Below are positions 34,914 through 41,564 of a DNA stretch of 41,564 nucleotides, in pieces. The position numbers and the translations under genes are program-made. Origin of the DNA: Pseudomonadales bacterium (GTDB taxonomy: Bacteria; Pseudomonadota; Gammaproteobacteria; Pseudomonadales; Azotimanducaceae); contig JAFMIA010000023.1 of the NCBI GenBank assembly GCA_017854255.1, forward strand, positions 1 to 41,564, in the 5' to 3' direction. The notes below the pieces were generated by a model, which saw nothing but the letters and a program-made list of their open reading frames with translations, made no database searches and was not told where the DNA came from. The first letter of the stretch is position 1. Each line of letters opens with the position of its first letter.

Positions 34914-37076
34914 TTATTCTGGCAGGTAATGGATCGGCGATGACCAGGCCCGTTCTTGCACGGTCGAGGGCAGATCCGGCCGCGGTGCAACACCTGCTCG
35001 AATTGCGTCCCAGGTTGACCAGCGGCAGGTCGGATTCTCTATGACGCGGGCGTAATAAAAAGCCCGTTGATTTGGATTGAACTCAGGATCTCGCCACAAA
35101 GCTGACAGCTGTCCTGCGCCTGTTTCAGCGTTAATTGCGCAATTCCGGATATCAACCTCTGCACCATTGTCGGGGCATCGATTTGTGTCTGGGTTAACGA
35201 CGGCGCCTCCGGCACAAGCAACGTCAACAACCGCTTCGTGAGTGCCCTCTGCGTCGACCCAGCCTTTGACAACTTGCAGGCGTTGCAACGGTGCGCTCTC
35301 AGCATCGGCCGCCGCCATCACTAGGAAACTGGGCGTTGCGCCCGCATTGACCGCCTCGCCGCCAGCTGGATTCACCGCCGACAGTACGCCGCCCATCGTG
35401 ACACCGCCAGCATACGCCCGCTCAATGCCATCGGCTGCTGTCAGCATGTCCTCATCAAAACCAAACCCTGCAAATAGACGGATCTGCATCCGCGGCCCAG
35501 ACGTCGCAAACACTTCTTTTCTGCGAAAGGCACCGTAAAGCGACTCCCGCGTATTCTCTTCAGCCCAAGCTGCGGCCAACCCCGACGCCCCATACGTTGG
35601 GGCAGCCCCGGCGGTATAGATATCGCCGTTAATTCTCAATCGCGAATTGCCGCGCCCCAGCGCTTTCAGCACCAGGTAGTTCATTTCGCCGGAAAGACCC
35701 GTTTGCGGCAACGAGCCTCGTTGTTCGCCCGTACTTGAGATCAGGCCCAGCTTTGAAACGAAGTCTGACTCCTTATTTTGACTTGCGGCTGAGTGGGTAT
35801 CGCTCGAGCCGATAAAGCCGAACTGATACGGATTTGTGATGCCCTGCTGCCCCAGTGCAATACCGTTTAACAACGCTTCTCGAGCGTATGAGCCCTCCAT
35901 CTGACTTAAGGCACTGGTCGCGATCCGGTAGGGCATAATTTCAAAACCGGCCCATTCGTCCCGCGATGATAAAACCGGGTGAGTCTCCGACGTTCCCTTA
36001 ATTTGGGTGATTTCCACAATGGGTTCATTTCGGATGCGCTGCGCTGTGTAAGCCTCATCTAGCGGATCACCGGCCCAATCAGCAAGCTTGAACATCTGTC
36101 CGTTTGATCCGTTGGAATTGTGCGGGATGGCTAAACTTTCAACGCCTTTCGCTCGAAGGTCATCCATCCATTGCCAAAGATCTTCCGGGTTAACAGAATG
36201 GAACCGAGAGAATGGCTCTCGGGGTAGTTGGCCGGTTCCTTTGAAAATGACATTGCGGTGTAAGTTGCCCATATCGGCAGTACTGGAAGTATATTCGTAG
36301 GCGGCAAAGGTGGTGAAGCGACCAGGATCATTAAACTGATCTGCCGCATCAATTGAATCACGCCAAGCACTCCTCACCACGCCAAGCACTTCATCGCGAT
36401 CGAGTTTACCGGAGGTGGTCTGCGTCACAGCCTCAGACAAGAACGACGAGAACGTATTAAGACGATTCAATATGCTAAGCAGGCCCGCGCCCATATTTTC
36501 AGGTGCATTGAGCCCATGATAGGGCGCTGAGAATTCATTTTTTGAAAATTGCGTGCTGGTATCGGCAGCTGCCTTGACCACACCCAAGAACATTGCATGA
36601 TCGGTCACGGCGTAGAAGTCCATCGGTCTTGTGAGCTGCATGTTGAAACCTGCAGGGTTTGCAATCGCCTCACCCCTCGCAAAACGATAGGCATCATACG
36701 GTGTGGCCAGCGTACCAAAGGCATAACCATCGAACGAGTAAGTGGTATGCACATGCAAATCACCAAAGTAAGCTTTGCGTTCTATCGGTTTTTTAACAGA
36801 GACCGCAGGCGGTTTACTGCTTGTGGTGGCGGACGGCGATTGCTCACGCAGGAGGAGTTCGGTTTCTGTTTCAAACACTTTTACATTCCAGCCCCGGACA
36901 ATGCTTTGACCTGCGGACTGAGCATCAAAATCAGCAGTCGCGGCAATCACACGTTCGTTGGCGTGCAGATCTTCAGGAAGACTCAAATTCGGGTCATCGG
37001 AACAGGACGCCAAGAGTAACCCCATGGTGATCACCGCTAAGCAACTTGCTCTAAATTTTAAGGTTTTCATGATCAT
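34914..37076 (-). CDS. DUF3604 lipoprotein (PHP-like metal-binding fold), second copy
   Basis: A 720-residue predicted lipoprotein: a hydrophobic signal segment ends in LLLASC, so Cys25 would carry the lipid. A DUF3604 domain fills the rest. YFGDLHVHTTYSFDGYAFG (HxH, about 108/110), FYAVTDHAMF, SLAIPHNSNGSNG, EITQIKGTSETHP and GFIGSSDTHSA carry the histidines and acidic residues expected of a PHP-type metal site. Near the C-terminus four cysteines are conserved with the other copy (VDVAC, NRCPDN, NC, NPTCRW), suggesting disulfides in the envelope. The ATG shares an A with the stop of the first copy (TAATG), with AAGGA upstream; an ATG six bases later is an alternative. The catalysed reaction is unknown. 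Confidence 0.92.
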   Translation of the reverse strand: MIMKTLKFRASCLAVITMGLLLASCSDDPNLSLPEDLHANERVIAATADFDAQSAGQSIVRGWNVKVFETETELLLREQSPSATTSSKPPAVSVKKPIERKAYFGDLHVHTTYSFDGYAFGTLATPYDAYRFARGEAIANPAGFNMQLTRPMDFYAVTDHAMFLGVVKAAADTSTQFSKNEFSAPYHGLNAPENMGAGLLSILNRLNTFSSFLSEAVTQTTSGKLDRDEVLGVVRSAWRDSIDAADQFNDPGRFTTFAAYEYTSSTADMGNLHRNVIFKGTGQLPREPFSRFHSVNPEDLWQWMDDLRAKGVESLAIPHNSNGSNGQMFKLADWAGDPLDEAYTAQRIRNEPIVEITQIKGTSETHPVLSSRDEWAGFEIMPYRIATSALSQMEGSYAREALLNGIALGQQGITNPYQFGFIGSSDTHSAASQNKESDFVSKLGLISSTGEQRGSLPQTGLSGEMNYLVLKALGRGNSRLRINGDIYTAGAAPTYGASGLAAAWAEENTRESLYGAFRRKEVFATSGPRMQIRLFAGFGFDEDMLTAADGIERAYAGGVTMGGVLSAVNPAGGEAVNAGATPSFLVMAAADAESAPLQRLQVVKGWVDAEGTHEAVVDVACAGGAVVNPDTNRCPDNGAEVDIRNCAINAETGAGQLSALWRDPEFNPNQRAFYYARVIENPTCRWSTWDAIRAGVAPRPDLPSTVQERAWSSPIHYLPE

Positions 37077-39196
37077 TATTTCCTTGCTGGGATTGCTTCC
37101 TTGACTCCGGCGGCAACCGGCACGTACTGGATTGGCGAAGACCAAGCCCGTTCCTGGAGGGTCGCGGCCAGATCAGAGCGCGGCTGGGTGCCTGCCCGAA
37201 TCGCATCCCACGTATTCCATCGGCAGGTCGGATTTTCAAGCACTCGGGCATAATAAAAAGCACGCTCGCTAGCGTCGAAGTTTGGATCTGACCAGGTGGT
37301 GTTCAGCTCAGTGCTACCGGTTTTTGCCCGATAGCTGCAATCACTTAGGTTAACCGTGGCCCCATTGTCTGGGCAACGATTTATCTCCGGATTCACCGCG
37401 ACACCATCCGCACACGCCACATCAATCACGTCTTCATGGGTGTTGCCTGCCGCGTCGATCCAACCTTTGATGATCTGCAGTCGTTGTAACGGCGCACTAT
37501 TGGCATCAGCTTGCGCCCAGACAGCAAAACGCGGTGCATTTGTCGCATTCGAACTAGAAGCCGCTTCAAGATTAGCACCCATTGGGACGCCGTTTGCATA
37601 GGCATAAGCCACCCCATCTGGCCTTTGTGTTAAGTCTGCCGGTAAATCATAGCCAGCAAACAATCGCAGGCGCATTCTGGGTCCAGAGGTCGCAAAGGTT
37701 TCTTTACGACGCAGTGCGGCATAGATCGACTGCCGAGTATTTTCTTCTGCCCATACCGCTGCCAATCCCGACGCGCCAAATTCTGTCTGCTGACTACCCA
37801 GATAACGTTCGCCGTCAACTTCGGCGACGCTTTGGCCCGGAAGAAAGCCAATCAACAGGCTTTCTAAAAAGCCAAAAGGAACAGAGCCTCGCACTTGCGC
37901 ATCGGCCGACAAGAGGCCGAGCTTGGATGAAAAGTTTGACTCATCATTTTGTGAGGCCGCTGTATGCGTATCGCTGGAGCCAATAAAACCAAACGCAAAG
38001 GGGTTGGTCACACCTTGCGCTTGCATTTCCAGACCATGGCGCAAGGCTTCTCGCACGTAACTGCCTTCAGGTTTACTCGCCACAGGCTTACCCATTCCAA
38101 CGCCTCTTGTGCTCACCAGTTCAAAGCCCGCCCATTCATCGCGACTGGATAATGCTGGATGTGTTTCAGACGTACCCTTGATCTGGGTGATTTCAACCAG
38201 CGGTTCGTTGCGAATACGTTTCACCGCATACTCGTCATCGATCGGGTCGCCGGCCCAATCAAACAACTTAAACATATGACCATTTGATTTATTGGCGTTA
38301 TGCGGAATAGCCAACGATTCGACGCCAGCTGCTCTCAGCGTATCCATCCAATCCCAAAGATCCTCGGGGTTTCTTGAGTGCATACGGGAGAAGGGCACCT
38401 CGGGTACCCGGTCGCTGCTTTCAAAAATCACATTGCGGTGCAGGCTTCCATTGTCATCCGCTGTGGTTGAGTATTCATAAGCGACAAAGGTCGTGAAGTG
38501 GCCGGGGTCGTAGTGCTCATCCGCGGCATTAATGGCATCCGCCCATGCGTTGCGCGTAATGGCCAATGGTTCTTCAGGACTAACTTCCCCGTCGACAATC
38601 GCCAGCGCCAAAGCGCGCGCAAGACCGAAGCTGCGCATTCGGTCCAGCGTACTCCACCGATCCATGTTGTCCGGTGCATTAAGATCGTGAACAACTTTTG
38701 CAAAGGCGTATTTAGAAAATTCAGTGCTCGTATCAGCCGCAACCGGGGAAACGCCCATAAAAAACCCGTGGTCGGTCACGCCATAAAAATCCAGCGGCGC
38801 TTGCAACTGAATGTCAAAACCCGCGGGGTGCTTAATGGCTTGACCCTTAGCAAATCGATAGGCGTCATAGGGACTGGCCAATGTCCCGAATGCATAAGCA
38901 TCAAATGAATATTTCGTGTGGACATGTAGGTCACCGAAATAGGCATTGCGCTCTGGGTTAGCGGGCGGCTTGTCGGCCAGGCCGAAATTCACTTTTGAAC
39001 CAGAGCGACGATCAATTATTGTATGCTCGGTTGCAAAAAGACCTTGCCCAATGGCCGCGCGCTGCGCCGCGGTCTGCTCGTTACCACCACCGCAACTGAC
39101 CAAGAAAAGACACATCAAGACTGCTTGCGATAGTCTTAACCGTGTTCGTCTTATACGCGCGCGCATGAGTGCGGCGCAGAGGTCATTGGTTGTCAT
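37076..39196 (-). CDS. DUF3604 lipoprotein (PHP-like metal-binding fold), first copy
   Basis: A 706-residue predicted lipoprotein with lipobox FLVSC (lipidated Cys35) after an unusually long, basic N-terminal arm; a start at the internal ATG (39166) would give a more usual signal peptide. The DUF3604 domain shows YFGDLHVHTKYSFDAYAFG (His91, His93), FYGVTDHGFFMGV, SLAIPHNANKSNGH, ITQIKGTSETHPALSSRDEWAGFE and GFIGSSDTHTA. It is strongly alike to the gene downstream over nearly the whole length, including the four C-terminal cysteines, so the two arose by tandem duplication. First gene of the probable operon and divergent from a TetR gene. AAGG lies 8 nt before the ATG. The function of DUF3604 proteins is not established; a metal-dependent hydrolase is the likely type. 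Confidence 0.92.
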   Translation of the reverse strand: MTTNDLCAALMRARIRRTRLRLSQAVLMCLFLVSCGGGNEQTAAQRAAIGQGLFATEHTIIDRRSGSKVNFGLADKPPANPERNAYFGDLHVHTKYSFDAYAFGTLASPYDAYRFAKGQAIKHPAGFDIQLQAPLDFYGVTDHGFFMGVSPVAADTSTEFSKYAFAKVVHDLNAPDNMDRWSTLDRMRSFGLARALALAIVDGEVSPEEPLAITRNAWADAINAADEHYDPGHFTTFVAYEYSTTADDNGSLHRNVIFESSDRVPEVPFSRMHSRNPEDLWDWMDTLRAAGVESLAIPHNANKSNGHMFKLFDWAGDPIDDEYAVKRIRNEPLVEITQIKGTSETHPALSSRDEWAGFELVSTRGVGMGKPVASKPEGSYVREALRHGLEMQAQGVTNPFAFGFIGSSDTHTAASQNDESNFSSKLGLLSADAQVRGSVPFGFLESLLIGFLPGQSVAEVDGERYLGSQQTEFGASGLAAVWAEENTRQSIYAALRRKETFATSGPRMRLRLFAGYDLPADLTQRPDGVAYAYANGVPMGANLEAASSSNATNAPRFAVWAQADANSAPLQRLQIIKGWIDAAGNTHEDVIDVACADGVAVNPEINRCPDNGATVNLSDCSYRAKTGSTELNTTWSDPNFDASERAFYYARVLENPTCRWNTWDAIRAGTQPRSDLAATLQERAWSSPIQYVPVAAGVKEAIPARK

Positions 39197-39257
39197 GGTG
39201 TGGACCTTGATTAATCTGAGCCTTAGCAGTTACTCGCAAAGCAACCGAGGCAATTAA

Positions 39258-39274
39258 TTTAGCACTATGCTAAA
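39258..39274. promoter_or_regulatory. 17-bp dyad between the TetR gene and the DUF3604 operon
   Basis: TTTAGCA and TGCTAAA pair perfectly around CTA. The site lies 61 bases upstream of the first DUF3604 start and 78 bases upstream of the TetR start, in the shared promoter region, as expected for a TetR operator controlling both directions. Confidence 0.6.
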
Positions 39275-39352
39275 CTTTGCTGGCAAGATGTTAACGTTCT
39301 GATAAGCATCCCGCAAGTCAGACACATACAGGGAGCGGCACTGCCCAACACA

Positions 39353-39973
39353 ATGAAAGATTCACAATCCAACAAAGCCATAAAACAAAATCGAGGCCGG
39401 GCCGAAACTGAGCGACGCCTGATCGAAGTTGCCCTTGAGCTCATCCAAAAAAACGGCGTGCTGGCAGGACTTAATCTTCGTCAAGTTGCTGAGGGCGCAG
39501 GCGTTAACCGGGGCAACATTTATCATTATTTCGGATCAAGACAAGATCTCCTGCGCGCCGCCATCAATCGACGATTTAACGCATTCGTAAACGCTTATAC
39601 GAAAAGCAAAGCAGAAGCCGGATTCGTCGCAAGAAGGCTCCGAGCTTTTGCCTCGAACGCCAGCAATGATAGCAACGACAGTATGTTACGCGCGCTGCTC
39701 GTGCTGGATGGCGATGATGCGGTTGATCCAATGCCGCTGTACGAGGGGCAACTCAGCCAACTGCGTCAGGACGTCATCGATGGCGACATTGATAAAGGTC
39801 ATGATCTTGACGCATTACAAGTGGCGCTCTCTTCCTTTTTGCGGGGCTATCGAATCTTCCGCTTACCCTACGCCAAGCGAGTTGGAATCAAGCCGAATGA
39901 ACTCGATGACCGCGTTAGCAGGATCCTGCGCACCTGGCTTGAAGCAATGAAGCAGCCGCCCAAAGGCAGCTAG
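39353..39973 (+). CDS. TetR-family regulator, divergent from the DUF3604 operon
   Basis: A 206-residue regulator. The N-terminal DNA-binding domain covers about residues 20-68 (RRLIEVALELIQKNG, LRQVAEGAGVNRGNIYHYFGSRQDLL), the classical TetR helix-turn-helix. The C-terminal part is helical and not recognisable by family. No ribosome site stands at proper distance from the ATG; GGGAG lies 17 bases upstream, at good distance (5 nt) from an in-frame CTG at 39341, so the true start is uncertain. Its divergent placement and the 17-base dyad in between suggest that it represses the DUF3604 genes. Confidence 0.9.
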   Translation: MKDSQSNKAIKQNRGRAETERRLIEVALELIQKNGVLAGLNLRQVAEGAGVNRGNIYHYFGSRQDLLRAAINRRFNAFVNAYTKSKAEAGFVARRLRAFASNASNDSNDSMLRALLVLDGDDAVDPMPLYEGQLSQLRQDVIDGDIDKGHDLDALQVALSSFLRGYRIFRLPYAKRVGIKPNELDDRVSRILRTWLEAMKQPPKGS

Positions 39974-40331
39974 GGGCGTCTGAATCCCCAAATCACCACA
40001 GACGCGTGTTGCCCTATGAGCCTCAGGCGTAATGAACTAAATCAGACCGACATCGTGACCCCTTGGATTGCGTTGATTCCCTAAACTCCCTCCTATTCCT
40101 GCCCATTTGAAGCTTAAAGAGGGCATTGCGTCAGCCTTAGTCGTTGTTGCATCATCTTCTGTGATCCCGCGTCGGGTATCACTCAGTCAGGGCACTTGAG
40201 TCAGCTCATATTTCCCGCCAAGTTTCAACGCGCCTTCACCCTACTGACAATGGGGTTACCTTTCAGCTAACCTCACCTACAGACATTCAGCGGTTAACCA
40301 GATCAAAGCGCAGAGACCAAAAAGGAATACC
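39974..40331. other. Intergenic region upstream of the aldo/keto reductase
   Basis: About 360 bases without a convincing ORF. A weak promoter candidate is CTGACA (40244-40249) and TAACCT (40268-40273) with 18 bases between; GGTTA and TAACC (40254-40272) form a short dyad over it. Confidence 0.4.
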
Positions 40332-41339
40332 ATGACAGTTGCTAAACGAAAAATAGGATCTTCGGCGGTTCACCCCGTTGGACTCGGGTGCATGAATTTG
40401 AGTCATGCCTATGGACCAGCCCAGGCACAAAAAGACGCCGTCGATTTTTTACGCCGGGCAATCGATATTGGCTACGATTTTCTGGATACAGCAACCATTT
40501 ATGGCTTGGGCAATAATGAAAAGCTGATCGGTGAGGCCCTCAAAGGACGCCGCAATGAATTTGTATTGGCTAGCAAATGCGTCATGGGTTTCAAAGATGG
40601 AAAGCGGTTACTCGACGCCAGGCCAGAGACGATCAAACGTGCTTGTGAAGCTAGCTTAGAAAGATTGCAAACCGAGGTCATAGACCTGTATTACATGCAT
40701 CGCCCAGATCCAAATGTACCCATAGAAGACTCAGTTGGCGCGCTGGCTGATTTGGTTAGCGAAGGAAAAATCCGGATGATTGGTTTGTCAGAAATGTCGG
40801 CCGATACGCTTCGCTTGGCGCATGCTGTGCACCCAATCTCAGCCATGCAGTCTGAATACTCGCTCATGACAAGAAACCCAGAAATCGCGGTGCTCGATGC
40901 CTGCAGAGAACTGGGCGTGACCTTTGTGCCCTTTTCTCCCGTTGGACGGGGCTATCTGGCGGATGAACCCCTCGATCCGAATGCGTATCATGAAACCGAT
41001 TTGCGGCGCACTTTCCCGCGCTTCACCGACCCACACTTCTCGGCAAACTTGGGGCTCTTGGAAAAGGCGCGGCAATATGCCGGCGACCTGGGTTGTACCA
41101 TCGCCCAGCTGGCCCTTGCCTGGACCCTTGCGCAGGACAAAGGCGCCGTGCCAATTCCTGGAACGACCAACCTTCAACATCTTCAAGACAACTTTGATGC
41201 AGCAGCCATCGATCTGCCTACCGAGGTGCTAGCGCAAATCAATGCGGATTTTGCGCCGGATTTGGTTGCCGGACCACGCTACGCACCGCTCGCTCAGGCT
41301 TCGGTCACAACTGAACAATTTGACTTTGAAGGTGCATGA
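40332..41339 (+). CDS. Aldo/keto reductase
   Basis: A 335-residue NADPH-dependent reductase of the AKR barrel fold, of the YakC/AKR13 kind. The catalytic tetrad is visible: Asp52 and Tyr57 in FLDTATIYG, Lys82 in LASKCV, and His123 in YYMHRPD. GLGCMNLSHAYG at the N-terminus and PIPGTTNLQHLQDN near the C-terminus (cofactor phosphate binding) are typical. AAGGA lies 7 nt before the ATG. It reduces aldehydes or ketones in the cytoplasm; the substrate is not known. A hairpin follows the stop codon. Confidence 0.95.
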   Translation: MTVAKRKIGSSAVHPVGLGCMNLSHAYGPAQAQKDAVDFLRRAIDIGYDFLDTATIYGLGNNEKLIGEALKGRRNEFVLASKCVMGFKDGKRLLDARPETIKRACEASLERLQTEVIDLYYMHRPDPNVPIEDSVGALADLVSEGKIRMIGLSEMSADTLRLAHAVHPISAMQSEYSLMTRNPEIAVLDACRELGVTFVPFSPVGRGYLADEPLDPNAYHETDLRRTFPRFTDPHFSANLGLLEKARQYAGDLGCTIAQLALAWTLAQDKGAVPIPGTTNLQHLQDNFDAAAIDLPTEVLAQINADFAPDLVAGPRYAPLAQASVTTEQFDFEGA

Positions 41340-41357
41340 AACCTGGGGAGAGGACCC

Positions 41358-41385
41358 AGTGCCAGAGCCAACGAGGCCTGGCACT
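41358..41385 (+). terminator. Hairpin after the aldo/keto reductase gene
   Basis: AGTGCCAG pairs with CTGGCACT (8 bp) and an inner GCC pairs with GGC. It begins 19 bases after the stop codon. Only a short TTAG follows, so the U-tract is poor. Nothing else is recognised up to the window end. Confidence 0.45.
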
Positions 41386-41564
41386 TAGTCCCGAGTCCCG
41401 ATCCACGCGTTGTCCCATACGTTGTCCCATTCCTTGCAGGACACGAAGCGCCCACCATTATGAACCGTGCTGGCGGCGCATAAACCGACTCCTTAGAAGG
41501 GGATCCATTTTTCCCAACCGGCGCCTGACAAGACCGCCGCTACCGCTTTGATTGATGGTTCATT

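Noticed and set aside
41408-41430. Short direct repeat CGTTGTCCCAT, two copies with 12-base period
   Set aside because: Too short and isolated to be meaningful.
41336-41551. 71-codon ORF overlapping the aldo/keto reductase stop by ATGA
   Set aside because: Very rich in Arg, Pro, Ser and Cys, with a hairpin inside it and no recognisable domain; it looks like a non-coding frame.

Overview
The window looks like a chromosomal segment of a free-living, probably marine, gammaproteobacterium. Tex is very close to the enterobacterial YhgF type, TldD and PmbA sit in tandem, and codon use is moderately GC-rich and even. Most of the rest is catabolic or detoxifying genes typical of oligotrophic marine heterotrophs. 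I see no tRNA, rRNA, insertion sequence, phage gene or CRISPR array. The taxonomic statement is inference.

Left part (1-13105): a truncated secreted GH30 glycosidase with a perfect 16-bp LacI-type palindrome upstream; a cupin; tex; an SDR dehydrogenase divergent from a haloalkane dehalogenase-like hydrolase that has a Fur-box-like dyad in its promoter region; an FMN-binding split-barrel protein; a CurA-type oxidoreductase divergent from a spinster-type MFS permease; an exported M20 peptidase; and an N-acyl-D-amino-acid deacylase-type amidohydrolase.

Middle (13106-27670): a minus-strand group of two glutathione transferase-like proteins and a 2-hydroxychromene-2-carboxylate isomerase-like protein; a strong Fur-box match; an exported alpha/beta hydrolase; the TldD-PmbA protease pair; a CHK/APH-type kinase-like protein; a second SDR; a cytoplasmic sulfatase followed by glyoxalase I; a second glyoxalase-fold protein; and a PabB-PabC fusion for 4-aminobenzoate synthesis, preceded by a 27-bp direct repeat.

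Right part (27671-41564): a TetR regulator and a class-3/coniferyl-type aldehyde dehydrogenase behind a promoter carrying two copies of a 13-bp operator-like box. Next is a long minus-strand gene set: two tandem DUF3604 lipoproteins (PHP-like metal-binding fold), a membrane-anchored parvulin-type prolyl isomerase, a HupE/UreJ-family membrane protein, a small secreted protein and a fatty-acyl desaturase. A TetR gene is divergent from the first DUF3604 gene, with a 17-bp dyad between them. An aldo/keto reductase closes the window.

The most interesting unit is the DUF3604 x2 - prolyl isomerase - HupE cassette (32357-39973). Its start/stop overlaps imply tight co-expression. Its products are all predicted to be in the envelope, which suggests a metal-dependent envelope enzyme system with its own folding factor and metal permease. 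The function is unknown.
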